Shown here piece after piece: positions 18,958 through 27,786 of a stretch of DNA of 42,069 nt (positions are counted from its first letter, which is position 1; each line of letters opens with the position of its first letter). The position numbers were made by a program, and so were the translations under genes. Source of the DNA: Ralstonia sp. TCR112 (GTDB lineage: Bacteria; Pseudomonadota; Gammaproteobacteria; Burkholderiales; Burkholderiaceae); the NCBI RefSeq assembly GCF_007997035.1, contig NZ_VOSS01000023.1, positions 1 to 42,069 of the forward strand. Reading direction: 5' to 3'. The notes under the pieces were generated by a model. That model had not been told where the DNA came from and searched no databases. It was given only the letters and a program-made list of their open reading frames with translations.

Positions 18958-19458
18958 ATGGCTGAATCCCGCGCCCTGGCCCAACTGGCCGAACTTGTCG
19001 CTGACACGCTGCACAAGCGCAGCCTGATGATGGCGTCCGCTGAATCGTGCACAGGCGGGTTGGTGTCCGCCGCCATTACCGACGTATCGGGGTCGTCCGC
19101 GTGGTTTGAACGGGGCTTCGTCGTCTATTCCAACGAAGCGAAATCGCAGATGTTGGGCGTGCCGGCGGCGCTGATCCGCGAACATGGGGCCGTGAGCGAA
19201 CCGGTGGCGCACGCCATGGCCGAAGGCGCGGTGCTCAACAGCCGCGCGCAGGTGGCGGTGGCGATTACTGGCGTCGCGGGCCCGACCGGTGGCACGCCCG
19301 ACAAGCCCGTCGGCATGGTCTGCTTTGGCTGGAGCAACCGCCTGCAAACCCGCGTGGAAACGCGCCACTTCAAGGGCGACCGCAAGCAGGTCCGCCTGCA
19401 GGCCGCCGAGCACGCACTGCGCGGCCTGCTCGACTTCCTCGACTCGGCGGAGTCCTGA
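18958..19458 (+). CDS. pncC: Nicotinamide-nucleotide amidase (CinA C-terminal domain family)
   Basis: A 166-residue stand-alone CinA-C protein. PncC deamidates nicotinamide mononucleotide to nicotinate mononucleotide in the pyridine nucleotide cycle. Typical phrases are MASAESCTGGLVSAAITDVSGSSAWF with the catalytic Ser in the SAES/GSS region, GFVVYSNEAKSQMLGV, HGAVSEPVA.AMAEG and AVAITGVAGPTGGTPDKPVG. The ATG at 18958 has an AAAGG site 9 bases upstream. Its stop is separated by a single base from the stop of the convergent small ORF. Confidence 0.93.
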   Translation: MAESRALAQLAELVADTLHKRSLMMASAESCTGGLVSAAITDVSGSSAWFERGFVVYSNEAKSQMLGVPAALIREHGAVSEPVAHAMAEGAVLNSRAQVAVAITGVAGPTGGTPDKPVGMVCFGWSNRLQTRVETRHFKGDRKQVRLQAAEHALRGLLDFLDSAES

Positions 19459-19459
19459 T

Positions 19460-19678
19460 CTAGATTTCGCTGGGATGATCCGGCCGGCGACGATCTCCGT
19501 GATCGTGTTCCGGCTGGTGTTCGTGGTCGTGCTCGTGGCGACGGTCGCGATCATGATCGCGCCGCGTCGTCTCGTGCTGGTGGGTGTCGTCGCGCTCTTT
19601 CTCGAGCTTGCGGTCCGGGTCCTTACCCGTCTCTTCCCGATGCGTGCCGGCGGCGGGGCGGTGCGGTTGCGTGGTCAT
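19460..19678 (-). CDS. Small His/Asp/Arg-rich hydrophilic protein, unknown function
   Basis: A 72-codon frame 40 bp downstream of pyrF on the same strand. Its ATG at 19678 is preceded by an AGGA ribosome site about 6 bases away. The protein is very polar, and the second half repeats charged HD/HE units (for example HEHDHEHQPEHDHG). It has 12 His in 72 residues and no Cys. Codon third positions are mostly G or C, as in neighbouring genes. Such His-Asp clusters could bind Zn, Ni or Co, but no family is recognised. The opposite strand reads as a Val-rich hydrophobic frame, which is the expected shadow of His/Asp codons. Real expression is not proved. Confidence 0.5.
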   Translation of the reverse strand: MTTQPHRPAAGTHREETGKDPDRKLEKERDDTHQHETTRRDHDRDRRHEHDHEHQPEHDHGDRRRPDHPSEI

Positions 19679-19718
19679 GGCGTCCTCGCTCTCGCCGCAA
19701 CCGGACCGACAGCGCCGA

Positions 19719-20534
19719 TCAGTTGCGGAACTGGTTGATCTGGTTGCGCGTGGTCTCGGCCACGCGGCGGGCCGCATCAGCGAAATCACTGTCGGTGCTG
19801 GCGTAGAGAATCGCCCGCGACGAGTTGATCATCATGCCCGTGCCGTCAGCCGTGCGGCCGGCGCGCACCGTGGCTTCGATGTCGCCGCCCTGGGCGCCAA
19901 CGCCCGGAATCAGCAGCGGCATGTCGCCGACGATCTCCCGCACCTTGGCAATCTCTTCGGGGAACGTTGCGCCCACCACCAGGCCCATCTGGCCGCTCGT
20001 GTTCCATACGTCGCGCGCACGTTCCGCCACGACCTGGTAGACGGGGCGGCCGTCGGTTTCCAGGAACTGCACATCGCTGCCGCCAGCGTTGGAGGTGCGG
20101 CACAGCACAATCACGCCCTTGTCGGCATGCGCCAGATACGGCTGCATCGAGTCGAAACCCATGTAAGGGCTGACGGTGATGGCATCAGCCTGGTAGCGCT
20201 CGAAGGCTTCCTTGGCGTAGTGCTCGGCGGTGGAGCCGATATCGCCGCGCTTGGCATCAAGAATGACGGGGATGCCCGGATAGGCTTCGTGGATGTAGCT
20301 GATGAGTTGCTCGAGCTGATCTTCGGCGCGCTGCGAGGCGAAGTAGGCGATCTGCGGCTTGAAGGCGCAGACCAGATCGGCGGTGGCGTCCACAATGGCG
20401 CGGCAGAACGAGAAGATTGCTCCGCCCGTGCCGGTCAGCGATGCCGGCAGGCGTGCCGGGTCAGGATCGAGGCCAACGCACAGCAGGGAGTTGTTGCGTT
20501 GCCAGGCGGCAGCGAGTTGTTCGGTAAATCGCAT
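19719..20534 (-). CDS. pyrF: Orotidine-5'-phosphate decarboxylase (type II)
   Basis: PyrF decarboxylates OMP to UMP, the last step of de novo pyrimidine synthesis. At 271 residues it belongs to the longer type II group common in betaproteobacteria and actinobacteria. Motifs: [11 protein letters not shown] (20-30), [10 protein letters not shown], and the catalytic Asp93-x-Lys95-x-x-Asp98 in [12 protein letters not shown]. The ATG at 20534 is chosen because [11 protein letters not shown] is the family start; the ORF extends 12 codons further upstream. The gene diverges from corA, with 210 bp between the starts. Confidence 0.95.
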   Translation of the reverse strand: MRFTEQLAAAWQRNNSLLCVGLDPDPARLPASLTGTGGAIFSFCRAIVDATADLVCAFKPQIAYFASQRAEDQLEQLISYIHEAYPGIPVILDAKRGDIGSTAEHYAKEAFERYQADAITVSPYMGFDSMQPYLAHADKGVIVLCRTSNAGGSDVQFLETDGRPVYQVVAERARDVWNTSGQMGLVVGATFPEEIAKVREIVGDMPLLIPGVGAQGGDIEATVRAGRTADGTGMMINSSRAILYASTDSDFADAARRVAETTRNQINQFRN

Positions 20535-20744
20535 GGTGTCGGGAATGTGAGGGCGGCCGGATGGCCGCATGAGTTGCCTGCATTTTACCCGTCGGGCGGC
20601 CCGGTGGCGGCATCTTCCAGACGTGGCGTCGGCCCCACGCGTGCGCGCCGAGCCACCGTTTGTGGCTGAACCCGTCGCTTCTTTAGGCTACACTCGGCGC
20701 GATTTTTCGCTGCCCGTTCAACGCCTGCTTCAAGGAAACACCCC

Positions 20745-21707
20745 ATGATCAACCTGTTCGTCGTGCAAAAAGGCCGTCTCGCGCAGGAACAGGTCGAAGA
20801 ACGCAGCGAACTGCTGCAGCACAAGCCGATCTGGATCGACGTGATCGACCCCGACGACGAAGAACTGGCGTGGATCAAGGAAGCCTATGGCGTGGTCCTT
20901 CCGGAGCTGGAGCAATTAGGGGACCTGGAAGCATCCGCCCGCTACTTTGAAGGCGAAGACGGCCACATCCACATCCGCACCGATTTCCTGCTCGACGAAG
21001 AAACGACCTCCCGCAACGTGCGCGTGGCCTTCGTGCTGACCAAGGATGTGCTCTTCTCCATCCACGACGAAGATCTCCCCGCGTTCCGGCTGGTGCGCAT
21101 GCGTGCGCGGCTGCGCCCGGGCTCGGTGCGCAACGCCAAGGATGTGCTGATGGATCTGTACGCCACCGACGCAGAATACTCAGCGGACTCCATCGAAGAA
21201 GTCTACGAACGCCTCGAAGATGCCAGCAAACGCGTGCTGGCCGATGAGGTGACCGATGCCGCCGCGGCCGATGTGCTGGAGATCATCGCCCGCGTGGAAG
21301 ACTTGAACGGCCGGATCCGCCGCAACGTGATGGATACGCGCCGCGCGGTGTCCTTCCTGTTGCGCAGCCAGTTGCTCTCGGCCGACCAGCAGGACGAAGC
21401 GCGCCAGGTGCTGCGCGACATCGATTCCATCGAGAACCACACCGCGTTCCTGTCGGACAAGGTCAACTTCCTGATGGATGCCACGGTCGGCTTCATCAAC
21501 ATCAACCAGAACAAAATCATCAAGCTGTTCTCGGTGGTGTCGGTGGCGCTGATGCCGCCCACGCTGATCGCCTCGATCTACGGCATGAACTTCAAGGTGA
21601 TGCCGGAGCTGGACTGGGCTGAAGGCTACCCCTATGCGATCGGTCTGATGATCGTGTCGGCGGCCATTCCGCTCATCTATTTCCGTCGCAAGGGCTGGTT
21701 GAACTGA
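20745..21707 (+). CDS. corA: Magnesium/cobalt transporter CorA
   Basis: A 320-residue CorA family channel for Mg2+ (also Co2+/Ni2+). It has a long cytoplasmic alpha/beta N-domain and a stalk helix. Near the C-terminus are two membrane helices, the first ending in the ion-selectivity motif YGMNF (about 279-283) and the second starting after the acidic loop MPELDWAEG. The tail FRRKGWLN is the usual basic end. A TACACT -10-like element stands at 20689-20694. The gene is convergent with mtgA; the stops are 3 bp apart with no terminator hairpin between them. Confidence 0.95.
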   Translation: MINLFVVQKGRLAQEQVEERSELLQHKPIWIDVIDPDDEELAWIKEAYGVVLPELEQLGDLEASARYFEGEDGHIHIRTDFLLDEETTSRNVRVAFVLTKDVLFSIHDEDLPAFRLVRMRARLRPGSVRNAKDVLMDLYATDAEYSADSIEEVYERLEDASKRVLADEVTDAAAADVLEIIARVEDLNGRIRRNVMDTRRAVSFLLRSQLLSADQQDEARQVLRDIDSIENHTAFLSDKVNFLMDATVGFININQNKIIKLFSVVSVALMPPTLIASIYGMNFKVMPELDWAEGYPYAIGLMIVSAAIPLIYFRRKGWLN

Positions 21708-21710
21708 GCG

Positions 21711-22415
21711 TCAGTCGGGAAGCGTCGCCGAGCCCATCCGGTTGGCGATGATGGTTGCCTTGCGCGTGAAGTTCACGTGCACGTTGGCGCAATAGCTCTT
21801 CTTGTCGAAGCACTTCGGTGCGGGCAGCGCCGCAGCCAGGCGCGCAGCCTGGCCTACCGTAAGTTGCGAGGCCGGGCGTTTGAAGTAATGCTGCGCCGCC
21901 GCTTCCGCGCCGAACACGCCCTCGCCCCATTCCACCGAGTTCAGATAGATCTCGAGAATGCGCTCCTTGTCGAGCCAGAACTCGAGCATCCACGTGATGA
22001 CCAGCTCTTCGCCCTTGCGCAGGTAGTGGCGTTCGCCCGAGAGGAACAGGTTCTTGGCCAACTGCTGCGTGATGGTCGAACCGCCCGCGACCACGTGGCC
22101 GCGCCGCTTGTTCTTCTCCCACGCATCGAGCATGGCGTCGACCTCCCAGCCGCTGTGCGAGACGAAATCGGCGTCTTCGCTGGCGATGACCGCGCGTTTG
22201 AGGTTGCGCGAGATCTGGTCGTAATTGACCCAGCGGTGGTCGACCTTGCAGGTGAAGACATTGGCGCCGCACAGGCGCATGCGCTCGGCGCGCATGAAGC
22301 TGGTGGACGACGGATCGAACACCTGCCAGCTCGCGATCGCAGCGAAGAAATACAGGTTGAGTGCGATCACGCCCGCAACGAAGCAGCCGATCACGTAGCC
22401 GAACCAACGCATCAT
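21711..22415 (-). CDS. mtgA: Monofunctional biosynthetic peptidoglycan transglycosylase
   Basis: A 234-residue glycosyltransferase family 51 enzyme that polymerises lipid II into glycan strands at the inner membrane. One N-terminal membrane helix (about 5-28) anchors it. The catalytic glutamate is Glu80 in [15 protein letters not shown], followed by the family motif [15 protein letters not shown] (111-125) and [13 protein letters not shown]...[20 protein letters not shown]. No transpeptidase domain follows. The start is the ATG at 22415 or the next one at 22412. It lies 20 bp after aroE in the same operon. Confidence 0.94.
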   Translation of the reverse strand: MMRWFGYVIGCFVAGVIALNLYFFAAIASWQVFDPSSTSFMRAERMRLCGANVFTCKVDHRWVNYDQISRNLKRAVIASEDADFVSHSGWEVDAMLDAWEKNKRRGHVVAGGSTITQQLAKNLFLSGERHYLRKGEELVITWMLEFWLDKERILEIYLNSVEWGEGVFGAEAAAQHYFKRPASQLTVGQAARLAAALPAPKCFDKKSYCANVHVNFTRKATIIANRMGSATLPD

Positions 22416-22435
22416 CGCAGGGCTGCGCTCCAGGT

Positions 22436-23353
22436 TCAGCGAGGCGCGCGCGCCGCGACCGCAGCTTCGCCCTGCAGCCCTTCGCGCATGGCGAGCAGCA
22501 CCGGAGCGGTGTCCGGGCGCACGTCGCGCCAGACGAAGAACGATTCCGCCGCCTGCTCCACCAGCATGCCCAGACCGTCCCATGCGCGGGCGCCGTTGCG
22601 CCGGGCGAACTCCATGAACACCGTCGGGCGCGGGCCGTACATCATGTCGTAGGCCAGCGCGTTGGGGCCGAACACGGTGGTCGGAATCGGCGGGACTTCG
22701 GCCTGCAGGCTGCTCGCCGTAGCGTTGATGATGACGTCGAACACGTCGTCTGCCGCAAGCTCGTCATAGCCGCCGCCCACGAGTTCGACCTCGTGCAGCT
22801 TGGCCGAAACCTCGAAGCGGTCAACCAGCTTGTTGGCCCGATCGGCCGTGCGGTTGGCAATGAACACGCGCGCGGGCTTGTGTTCGAGCAGCGGCAGTAG
22901 CACGCCACGCGCCGCGCCGCCCGCGCCCAACAGCAGCACGCGTTCGCCTTCAAACGAGTTGCCGATGTTGTGGGTGATGTCGCGCATCAGGCCGACGCCG
23001 TCGGTGTTGTCGCCAAAAATCTCTTCGCCATCGAACTTCAGCGTGTTGACCGCGCCGGCCGATTCCGCCCGCAGCGACAACGACGTCGACATGGCATATG
23101 CATCGAGCTTGAACGGCACGGTCACGTTGAGCCCGCGCCCGCCTTCGCGCACGAAGGTCATCACGGTTTCGTCAAACGCGATCAGCTCGGCGTAGATGCG
23201 GTCGTAGCGGATGAGCTGCCCCGTCTGCTGCGCAAACGCGGCGTGGATGATGGGCGACTTGCTGTGCGCGATCGGGTTGCCGATCACGCCATAACGATCT
23301 GTGGGCGGGGCGCTCGCAGCGGCGAGGATGGCCTCTTGAAACGACGACGGCAT
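22436..23353 (-). CDS. aroE: Shikimate dehydrogenase (NADP+)
   Basis: AroE reduces 3-dehydroshikimate to shikimate in the aromatic pathway. At 305 residues it is slightly long because of 20 extra N-terminal residues before [16 protein letters not shown]. Lys82 in NVTVPFK and Asp118 in GDNTDG are the catalytic pair. The NADP-binding loop is [10 protein letters not shown] (141-150), followed by NRT. The ATG at 23353 lies 11 bp after the tonB-like stop. A second pathway gene, aroQ, occurs at 30700, but the two are not in one operon. Confidence 0.95.
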   Translation of the reverse strand: MPSSFQEAILAAASAPPTDRYGVIGNPIAHSKSPIIHAAFAQQTGQLIRYDRIYAELIAFDETVMTFVREGGRGLNVTVPFKLDAYAMSTSLSLRAESAGAVNTLKFDGEEIFGDNTDGVGLMRDITHNIGNSFEGERVLLLGAGGAARGVLLPLLEHKPARVFIANRTADRANKLVDRFEVSAKLHEVELVGGGYDELAADDVFDVIINATASSLQAEVPPIPTTVFGPNALAYDMMYGPRPTVFMEFARRNGARAWDGLGMLVEQAAESFFVWRDVRPDTAPVLLAMREGLQGEAAVAARAPR

Positions 23354-23364
23354 GGACGACGAAA

Positions 23365-24279
23365 TCAGCGGGTCTGCAGGTGGGTTTCCAGGCCTGCGCG
23401 GGTGAACTTGAACGTGGCAACCACATCCTGGATGTCGACGCGCTTGCGCATCTCGGCCGGGAAGGCGCCAAACGGTGAAGACGATCGCACGATGGCTACA
23501 GCCTGGCGATCGAGTGCGGGGTTGCCCGAGCTTTTGGCGATCTCGATGCCTTCGATCTTGTAACCGTCCTGGTTGTAGCCGAGCTGGCCTTCGCGGTTGA
23601 TGCTGATCACGACGATCAACTCGCCGTACAGCGGGCGGCCATTCTGGCTGGGGAAGTTGGCGGTGCCGCGCGCTTCGATCTTGCGGCGCACGGCATCGTA
23701 GTAGCGGGCGTAATCGACCTGGCGTGCGCTGGCGGCCGTCAGCACATTGCGGCGCGGGCGCTTGGCGTAGTTCTCAAGGTTGCGATCGATCTCGGCCTGC
23801 AGGCGAGCGATTTCGTCTTGCGTGGTGCGATCGTCGGTGCCGTTGGTGGGCGACGGCTGCGGACGCTCGCCCGGCTTGACTTGGCGATCGTTGACCAGCG
23901 GTGCGCGCTCGGTCGATTGCGTCAGCAGGCGGCGCTGCTCTTGCTCGAGATACTCGACGCGACGCTGTGTGAGCTTGATGGCATCGCCAGTCTGCTCATT
24001 GGTGTCGGCGGGCAGCGGCGTGGTGGCGCGCTGTTGGTCGTATTCGCCGCCACCGTTCAGGTTGACCTGGGCGACGGCCGTCGCCTTCGAAGGGGCCGTC
24101 GATGACTTGGCGTTGACCAGCACCACATCGAGGCCCGGATCTTCGCGCTTGATATCGAACGCCTCCGGAGCCACGACGCGTACGAACAAGAGCAGAACAT
24201 GCACGGCCAGCGACACGACCAGTGCCTTGGTGAGCGTGCTGCTGCCGGACCAGTCCGGACGGTTTGCGAGGGCGGCCAT
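23365..24279 (-). CDS. TonB-family energy transducer with coiled-coil spacer
   Basis: A 304-residue inner-membrane-anchored periplasmic protein. One membrane helix (about 16-38, basic residue before it) is followed by a long polar spacer (about 60-185) predicted largely helical (RRVEYLEQEQRRLLTQSTER, EIARLQAEIDRNLENYAKR). The TonB C-terminal domain covers about 190-300 (YYDAVRRKIEARGTANFP, GELIVVISINREGQLGYNQ). The canonical Pro-Lys/Pro-Glu spacer is absent, which recalls TolA more than TonB. No exbB or exbD is adjacent. It sits 51 bp after the RNB gene and 11 bp before aroE, so it is probably co-transcribed with them. Its transported or structural partner is unknown. Confidence 0.82.
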   Translation of the reverse strand: MAALANRPDWSGSSTLTKALVVSLAVHVLLLFVRVVAPEAFDIKREDPGLDVVLVNAKSSTAPSKATAVAQVNLNGGGEYDQQRATTPLPADTNEQTGDAIKLTQRRVEYLEQEQRRLLTQSTERAPLVNDRQVKPGERPQPSPTNGTDDRTTQDEIARLQAEIDRNLENYAKRPRRNVLTAASARQVDYARYYDAVRRKIEARGTANFPSQNGRPLYGELIVVISINREGQLGYNQDGYKIEGIEIAKSSGNPALDRQAVAIVRSSSPFGAFPAEMRKRVDIQDVVATFKFTRAGLETHLQTR

Positions 24280-24330
24280 GGGGTATTCCTGGTCGGTGCG
24301 CGAAGAATGAAGGTCAGACTGCGATTGTAG

Positions 24331-26427
24331 TTAGGCGGCGGCGGGCGTTCCACCGCTCTCGCCGTCCTGCGGCGGCGGCGCCACAGCAGCGTCGGCTTCT
24401 GCACGAGCCTCTTCCCCATCGGCGGCGGGTTGTGGTTCAGCCGGCACCTCAGCTTCTGTCTCTGCCTCGGCCAGTTCTGCTTCAATGGCTTCGGCTTCAG
24501 CTTGGGCGTCCGCAGCCGGGGCGAGAATCTCGACCACGCGGCACGACACTTCCAGGCTGATCTCATCGGTCTCCAGGATATCGAGCACGACATGCGTGCC
24601 GCGCGCCGTTTGCGCCAGCTCGGGCACCTTCGTCACCAGCGGAATGTCGGCGAAACGCACGGCGCCTTCCTTGAGCACCACGGCCTGCATGCGCGTGCGG
24701 TTCTCCTGCTTGAGCCAGCGCAGGCACCAGTAGCGCTCCATGGTCGACTGGTGGTCGGCGTAGGCGGCGTAAGTGGCTTCGAAGTCGGCCACGGCGGCCA
24801 GCAGGTCGGCATCTTTGGGCTTGAACGGCGCGATCAGCTTGGCCGTCACGCCGTGCTGCGCCACCGCTGCGATCTGCCACTGGTTGACCAGATCGACATA
24901 GCGACGCAGCGGCGAGGTACTCCACGCGTACTGCGCCACGCCCAGACCTTCGTGCGGCGCCGGATACGTCTGCATGCGCGTGCGGTGCATGCCCCACGCC
25001 TTCTGCGTGCGGTAGATGCCGGGCACACCGGCGTCAGCCAGCATGCGGCCCCACGTGCTGTTGGCCAGGATCATCAGCTCGGCCACGATCTTGTCCAGCG
25101 GCGAGCCGCGTTTGCGCTGTTCGATCCGCACGCGCTCGCCACCGCCTTCCGCCTCGGGAATCGGGTCGATGTAGAACGAATAATCACCCTTCTGCGCGCC
25201 CTCGGGCTTCAGGCCGCTGGCGATGCGGGCCTGCTGGCGGCCGTCATACAACGCGCACACAAACGGCCACAGCACCGCCAGTTCAGCCTTGAACGGGTAG
25301 TCGCCCGAGCCATCGGCGAGCGCGTCGGCGGTGATCACGTCGTCGAGCAGGTTGTGGCGCAGGTTGGCCGCCACGGTCACCGATTCGCAGCGCGTCTCAC
25401 TGGCGGTGACCGCCCATGTGGCGCGGTCGACCGTCACATACAGCGAGAGCGCCGGGCACGCGCGCCCTTCCTGCAGCGTGTAACGATCGACCACCGACTC
25501 CGGCAGCATCGTGATCTTGTCGCCGGGGAAATACACGGTCGACAAACGCTGGCGCGCAATCACGTCCAGCGGGTCGCCACGCTGGATGCCGAAGCCCGGC
25601 GCGGCAATATGGATGCCGATGCGCACGGTGGCGTCATCAATGGGCGTGACGGAGATGGCGTCGTCGATTTCCGTGGTGGTCACGTCGTCGATCGAGAAGG
25701 CGCGCACGTCGGCGGCCGGCAGCTCCATCGCCGGTTCCGGCACGGTCACGTCCGGGAAGCCGGTGCCCTTCGGGAAACATTCCGAGAGGAAGCGGGCCTC
25801 GTGCAGCGCGCGGGCGTTGGCGATGCCGCCGACCGCCACCATCAGGCGCATCGGCGACAGGCCCAGCGCGGTGCACGCGGCATCGAGCGCCTTGTATTCG
25901 AGGCTGTTTTTGTCCGGCTTGAACAGCAGTTGCAGCGTCTTTCCGCGGAAGGCCTCCGGCAGGCGCATCGCCTTCAGCTCGGCTTCGTACTCGGCCTGCA
26001 GGGCGGCTTGCTGCTTCTTGCGCTCCAACCCTGCAAGCGCGGCCTTCAGCTGATCTTCGGGCGCGCGCTGATAGCGGCCGCGGCCCTTGCGGCGGAAGTA
26101 GATCGGTGAGCCGTGCAGCGCGATGGCCAGCGCGGCCTGCTGCGTGGCATTGGCGCCGGCGCCGAAATACTCACCGGCCAAGTCGGTAAAGCCGAATTCT
26201 TCGGCCGACGCGCATTCCCAGAGGAAATCCAGGTCGATCTCCGCCGACAGCGCCTGGGCGGCCTGCGACAACTCGCCGGCGGACGGCTGCGCGAATTGCA
26301 GCAACACGTCGCGCGACTTGACCTTGGTGCGCTTGGCGCTCGGCAACTCGACCTGATAGGCCTCGCCTTGTTGGGACAAGACGGTGCCCGCGCGGATCTC
26401 GCCGCCTTCTTCAAACAGCAACTGCAT
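24331..26427 (-). CDS. RNase II/RNB-family exoribonuclease
   Basis: A 698-residue 3'-5' exoribonuclease of the RNB family. An N-terminal region (1-200), probably winged-helix, precedes the RNB domain, whose metal site is SIDDVTTTEIDDAI: Asp247, Glu253, Asp255 and Asp256 align with RNase II Asp201, 207, 209 and 210, so one Asp is replaced by Glu. Further conserved pieces are RQRLSTVYFPGDKITMLP, ELMILANSTWG and YAWSTSPLRRYVDLVNQWQI. A degenerate S1-like part follows, then an Ala/Glu-rich, disordered tail of about 55 residues. It resembles VacB/RNase II-like proteins of betaproteobacteria rather than E. coli Rnb or Rnr exactly, so no symbol is given. First gene of the probable rnb-tonB-aroE-mtgA transcript. 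Confidence 0.88.
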   Translation of the reverse strand: MQLLFEEGGEIRAGTVLSQQGEAYQVELPSAKRTKVKSRDVLLQFAQPSAGELSQAAQALSAEIDLDFLWECASAEEFGFTDLAGEYFGAGANATQQAALAIALHGSPIYFRRKGRGRYQRAPEDQLKAALAGLERKKQQAALQAEYEAELKAMRLPEAFRGKTLQLLFKPDKNSLEYKALDAACTALGLSPMRLMVAVGGIANARALHEARFLSECFPKGTGFPDVTVPEPAMELPAADVRAFSIDDVTTTEIDDAISVTPIDDATVRIGIHIAAPGFGIQRGDPLDVIARQRLSTVYFPGDKITMLPESVVDRYTLQEGRACPALSLYVTVDRATWAVTASETRCESVTVAANLRHNLLDDVITADALADGSGDYPFKAELAVLWPFVCALYDGRQQARIASGLKPEGAQKGDYSFYIDPIPEAEGGGERVRIEQRKRGSPLDKIVAELMILANSTWGRMLADAGVPGIYRTQKAWGMHRTRMQTYPAPHEGLGVAQYAWSTSPLRRYVDLVNQWQIAAVAQHGVTAKLIAPFKPKDADLLAAVADFEATYAAYADHQSTMERYWCLRWLKQENRTRMQAVVLKEGAVRFADIPLVTKVPELAQTARGTHVVLDILETDEISLEVSCRVVEILAPAADAQAEAEAIEAELAEAETEAEVPAEPQPAADGEEARAEADAAVAPPPQDGESGGTPAAA

Positions 26428-26581
26428 GGATTTGTATGGATTGCGGCACTCGCACGAGCGAGCGTCACTTTGAATGAGGTGGAATGGCCGCGCCGCCCGA
26501 CGTTACAACGTCACGCGCGGCGATCAAAAGTTGGGGGCGATGATACCGCACTGGCCCGCCGCCCGGCCCGCGAAAATACGC

Positions 26582-27160
26582 TTACCGCGGCGGATGGAAA
26601 CCCGCCAGCGCGGGCAGGAAAACCTCCGTCACGAGCATGGCGCTTGCCCCGCGCCGGAACACTGACCGGCGGGCCGGCAGCCGTGATGTGCCGGCGACAG
26701 GCGCATCGCCCAGCGCGTCGTGCGCGCGGCGCACCAGCGGGTGGCGCGCGTCCAGCAAGGCGAATTCGAAGTCCCCGCGCTGCACACGCGGATCGGCAAA
26801 CAGAGAATGCCCCAGCGGCTGCGTCCCAAGCGCTTTCAGGAACGGCCAGTCGAGCGCCACGCTGCGCGGATGGACGATGGTGTGGGCATACACCACGGGA
26901 ATCTCGTCGCAAATCAGCAAAACTTCGCGGACGAGCGTCTTTGCGGCACGCGACATGCCAAGGCAACGCCACTCGTCTCGTAGCGGCATCGCGCGCTCCT
27001 GGCCGAGCAATTGGACGCGAAAGCGCGACGATGCCGCACGAAGACGTGCTGTCAGCGAGTCTGCACCCAGGGCCCAACGTGCCCAATGCCGGTCATAAAC
27101 GACAGCCGGGGGCAGCGCGCTGCGCCACAGGCTGCGCGGATACGACGGTGAATCGGTCAT
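26582..27160 (-). CDS. ubiC: Chorismate--pyruvate lyase
   Basis: UbiC removes pyruvate from chorismate to give 4-hydroxybenzoate, the ring precursor of ubiquinone. The 192-residue protein shows the family pattern: Arg78 in VREVLLICDEIPVVYAHTIV, LDWPFLKALGTQPLGHSLF with the product-binding glycine region, and the active-site Glu179 in LVTEVFLP. The ATG at 27160 overlaps the stop of the esterase gene (ATGA), so translation is likely coupled. An alternative upstream start at 27208 would extend into that gene. Sequence identity to E. coli UbiC looks modest, but the key residues are present. Confidence 0.88.
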   Translation of the reverse strand: MTDSPSYPRSLWRSALPPAVVYDRHWARWALGADSLTARLRAASSRFRVQLLGQERAMPLRDEWRCLGMSRAAKTLVREVLLICDEIPVVYAHTIVHPRSVALDWPFLKALGTQPLGHSLFADPRVQRGDFEFALLDARHPLVRRAHDALGDAPVAGTSRLPARRSVFRRGASAMLVTEVFLPALAGFHPPR

Positions 27161-27780
27161 GCCGCGCCGAAGGGATGTGCGGCCAGCAACTGAGCAGGAA
27201 TACCGCAAAAGACGAGCACTTCGTCCATGTACTGCGCAAAATCGCTGATGCCATGGTCGCTGCCGTCGATGACGCGCGTGGCCGCCCCCGGGAAATGAGC
27301 GAGCATTTCGCGGTAGTCGAGCACCTCGTCACCCGTCGTTGCGAGCAGGTAATAACGCTCGGGCTGCGTGATAGCAGGCACGGCGAGCGCGCGCAGCTCG
27401 TCCAGATGGTGCGGCTCGACGCGGATCGTGCCGCCGCCATGCCACAGCGGCTGTTCCCCGACATATTTGGCGAGATCCCGCTCCGGCCGGGTGGCCGGAT
27501 TGAGCATCGCCGCGCGGAGCCCGTGGCGCTCCGCCAGCCAGGTCGCATAAAAGCCTCCTAGCGAGGAGCCAATGAGCACCGGTTGCGCGCCGTCACGCCC
27601 GCTCAACGCGGCAATCAGCGCCTCGGTTTCCGCCATCGCCTCGCGCGGCGAGACGGGCAATGCCGGGCAGACGTACCGGTCCGCCAGCCCGACCGAAGCC
27701 ATCCGCTTGCCCAGCAACTGCGCCTTGAACGAGCGCGGCGACGAACGGAATCCGTGCAGATAGACGATGGATGCCGGCAT
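27157..27780 (-). CDS. YqiA/YcfP-type alpha/beta-hydrolase (esterase)
   Basis: A 207-residue small esterase. It begins IVYLHGFRSSPRSFKAQLL and has the nucleophile elbow GSSLGG with Ser73, a later Asp in TTGDEVLDY and His in GSDHGISDF, giving a complete catalytic triad. The family hydrolyses short acyl esters in vitro; its natural substrate is unknown. It lies 6 bp after mpl and overlaps ubiC by 4 bp, so mpl-esterase-ubiC is probably one operon. Confidence 0.87.
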   Translation of the reverse strand: MPASIVYLHGFRSSPRSFKAQLLGKRMASVGLADRYVCPALPVSPREAMAETEALIAALSGRDGAQPVLIGSSLGGFYATWLAERHGLRAAMLNPATRPERDLAKYVGEQPLWHGGGTIRVEPHHLDELRALAVPAITQPERYYLLATTGDEVLDYREMLAHFPGAATRVIDGSDHGISDFAQYMDEVLVFCGIPAQLLAAHPFGAA

Positions 27781-27786
27781 ATCGAC

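Noticed and set aside
19289-19738. Plus-strand frame with a Val-rich hydrophobic stretch resembling membrane helices
   Set aside because: It is the mirror of His/Asp codons in the minus-strand small ORF and runs through the end of pncC in another frame.
24430-26109. A 559-codon plus-strand frame
   Set aside because: Antisense shadow of the RNB exoribonuclease gene; Arg/His-rich product without family resemblance.
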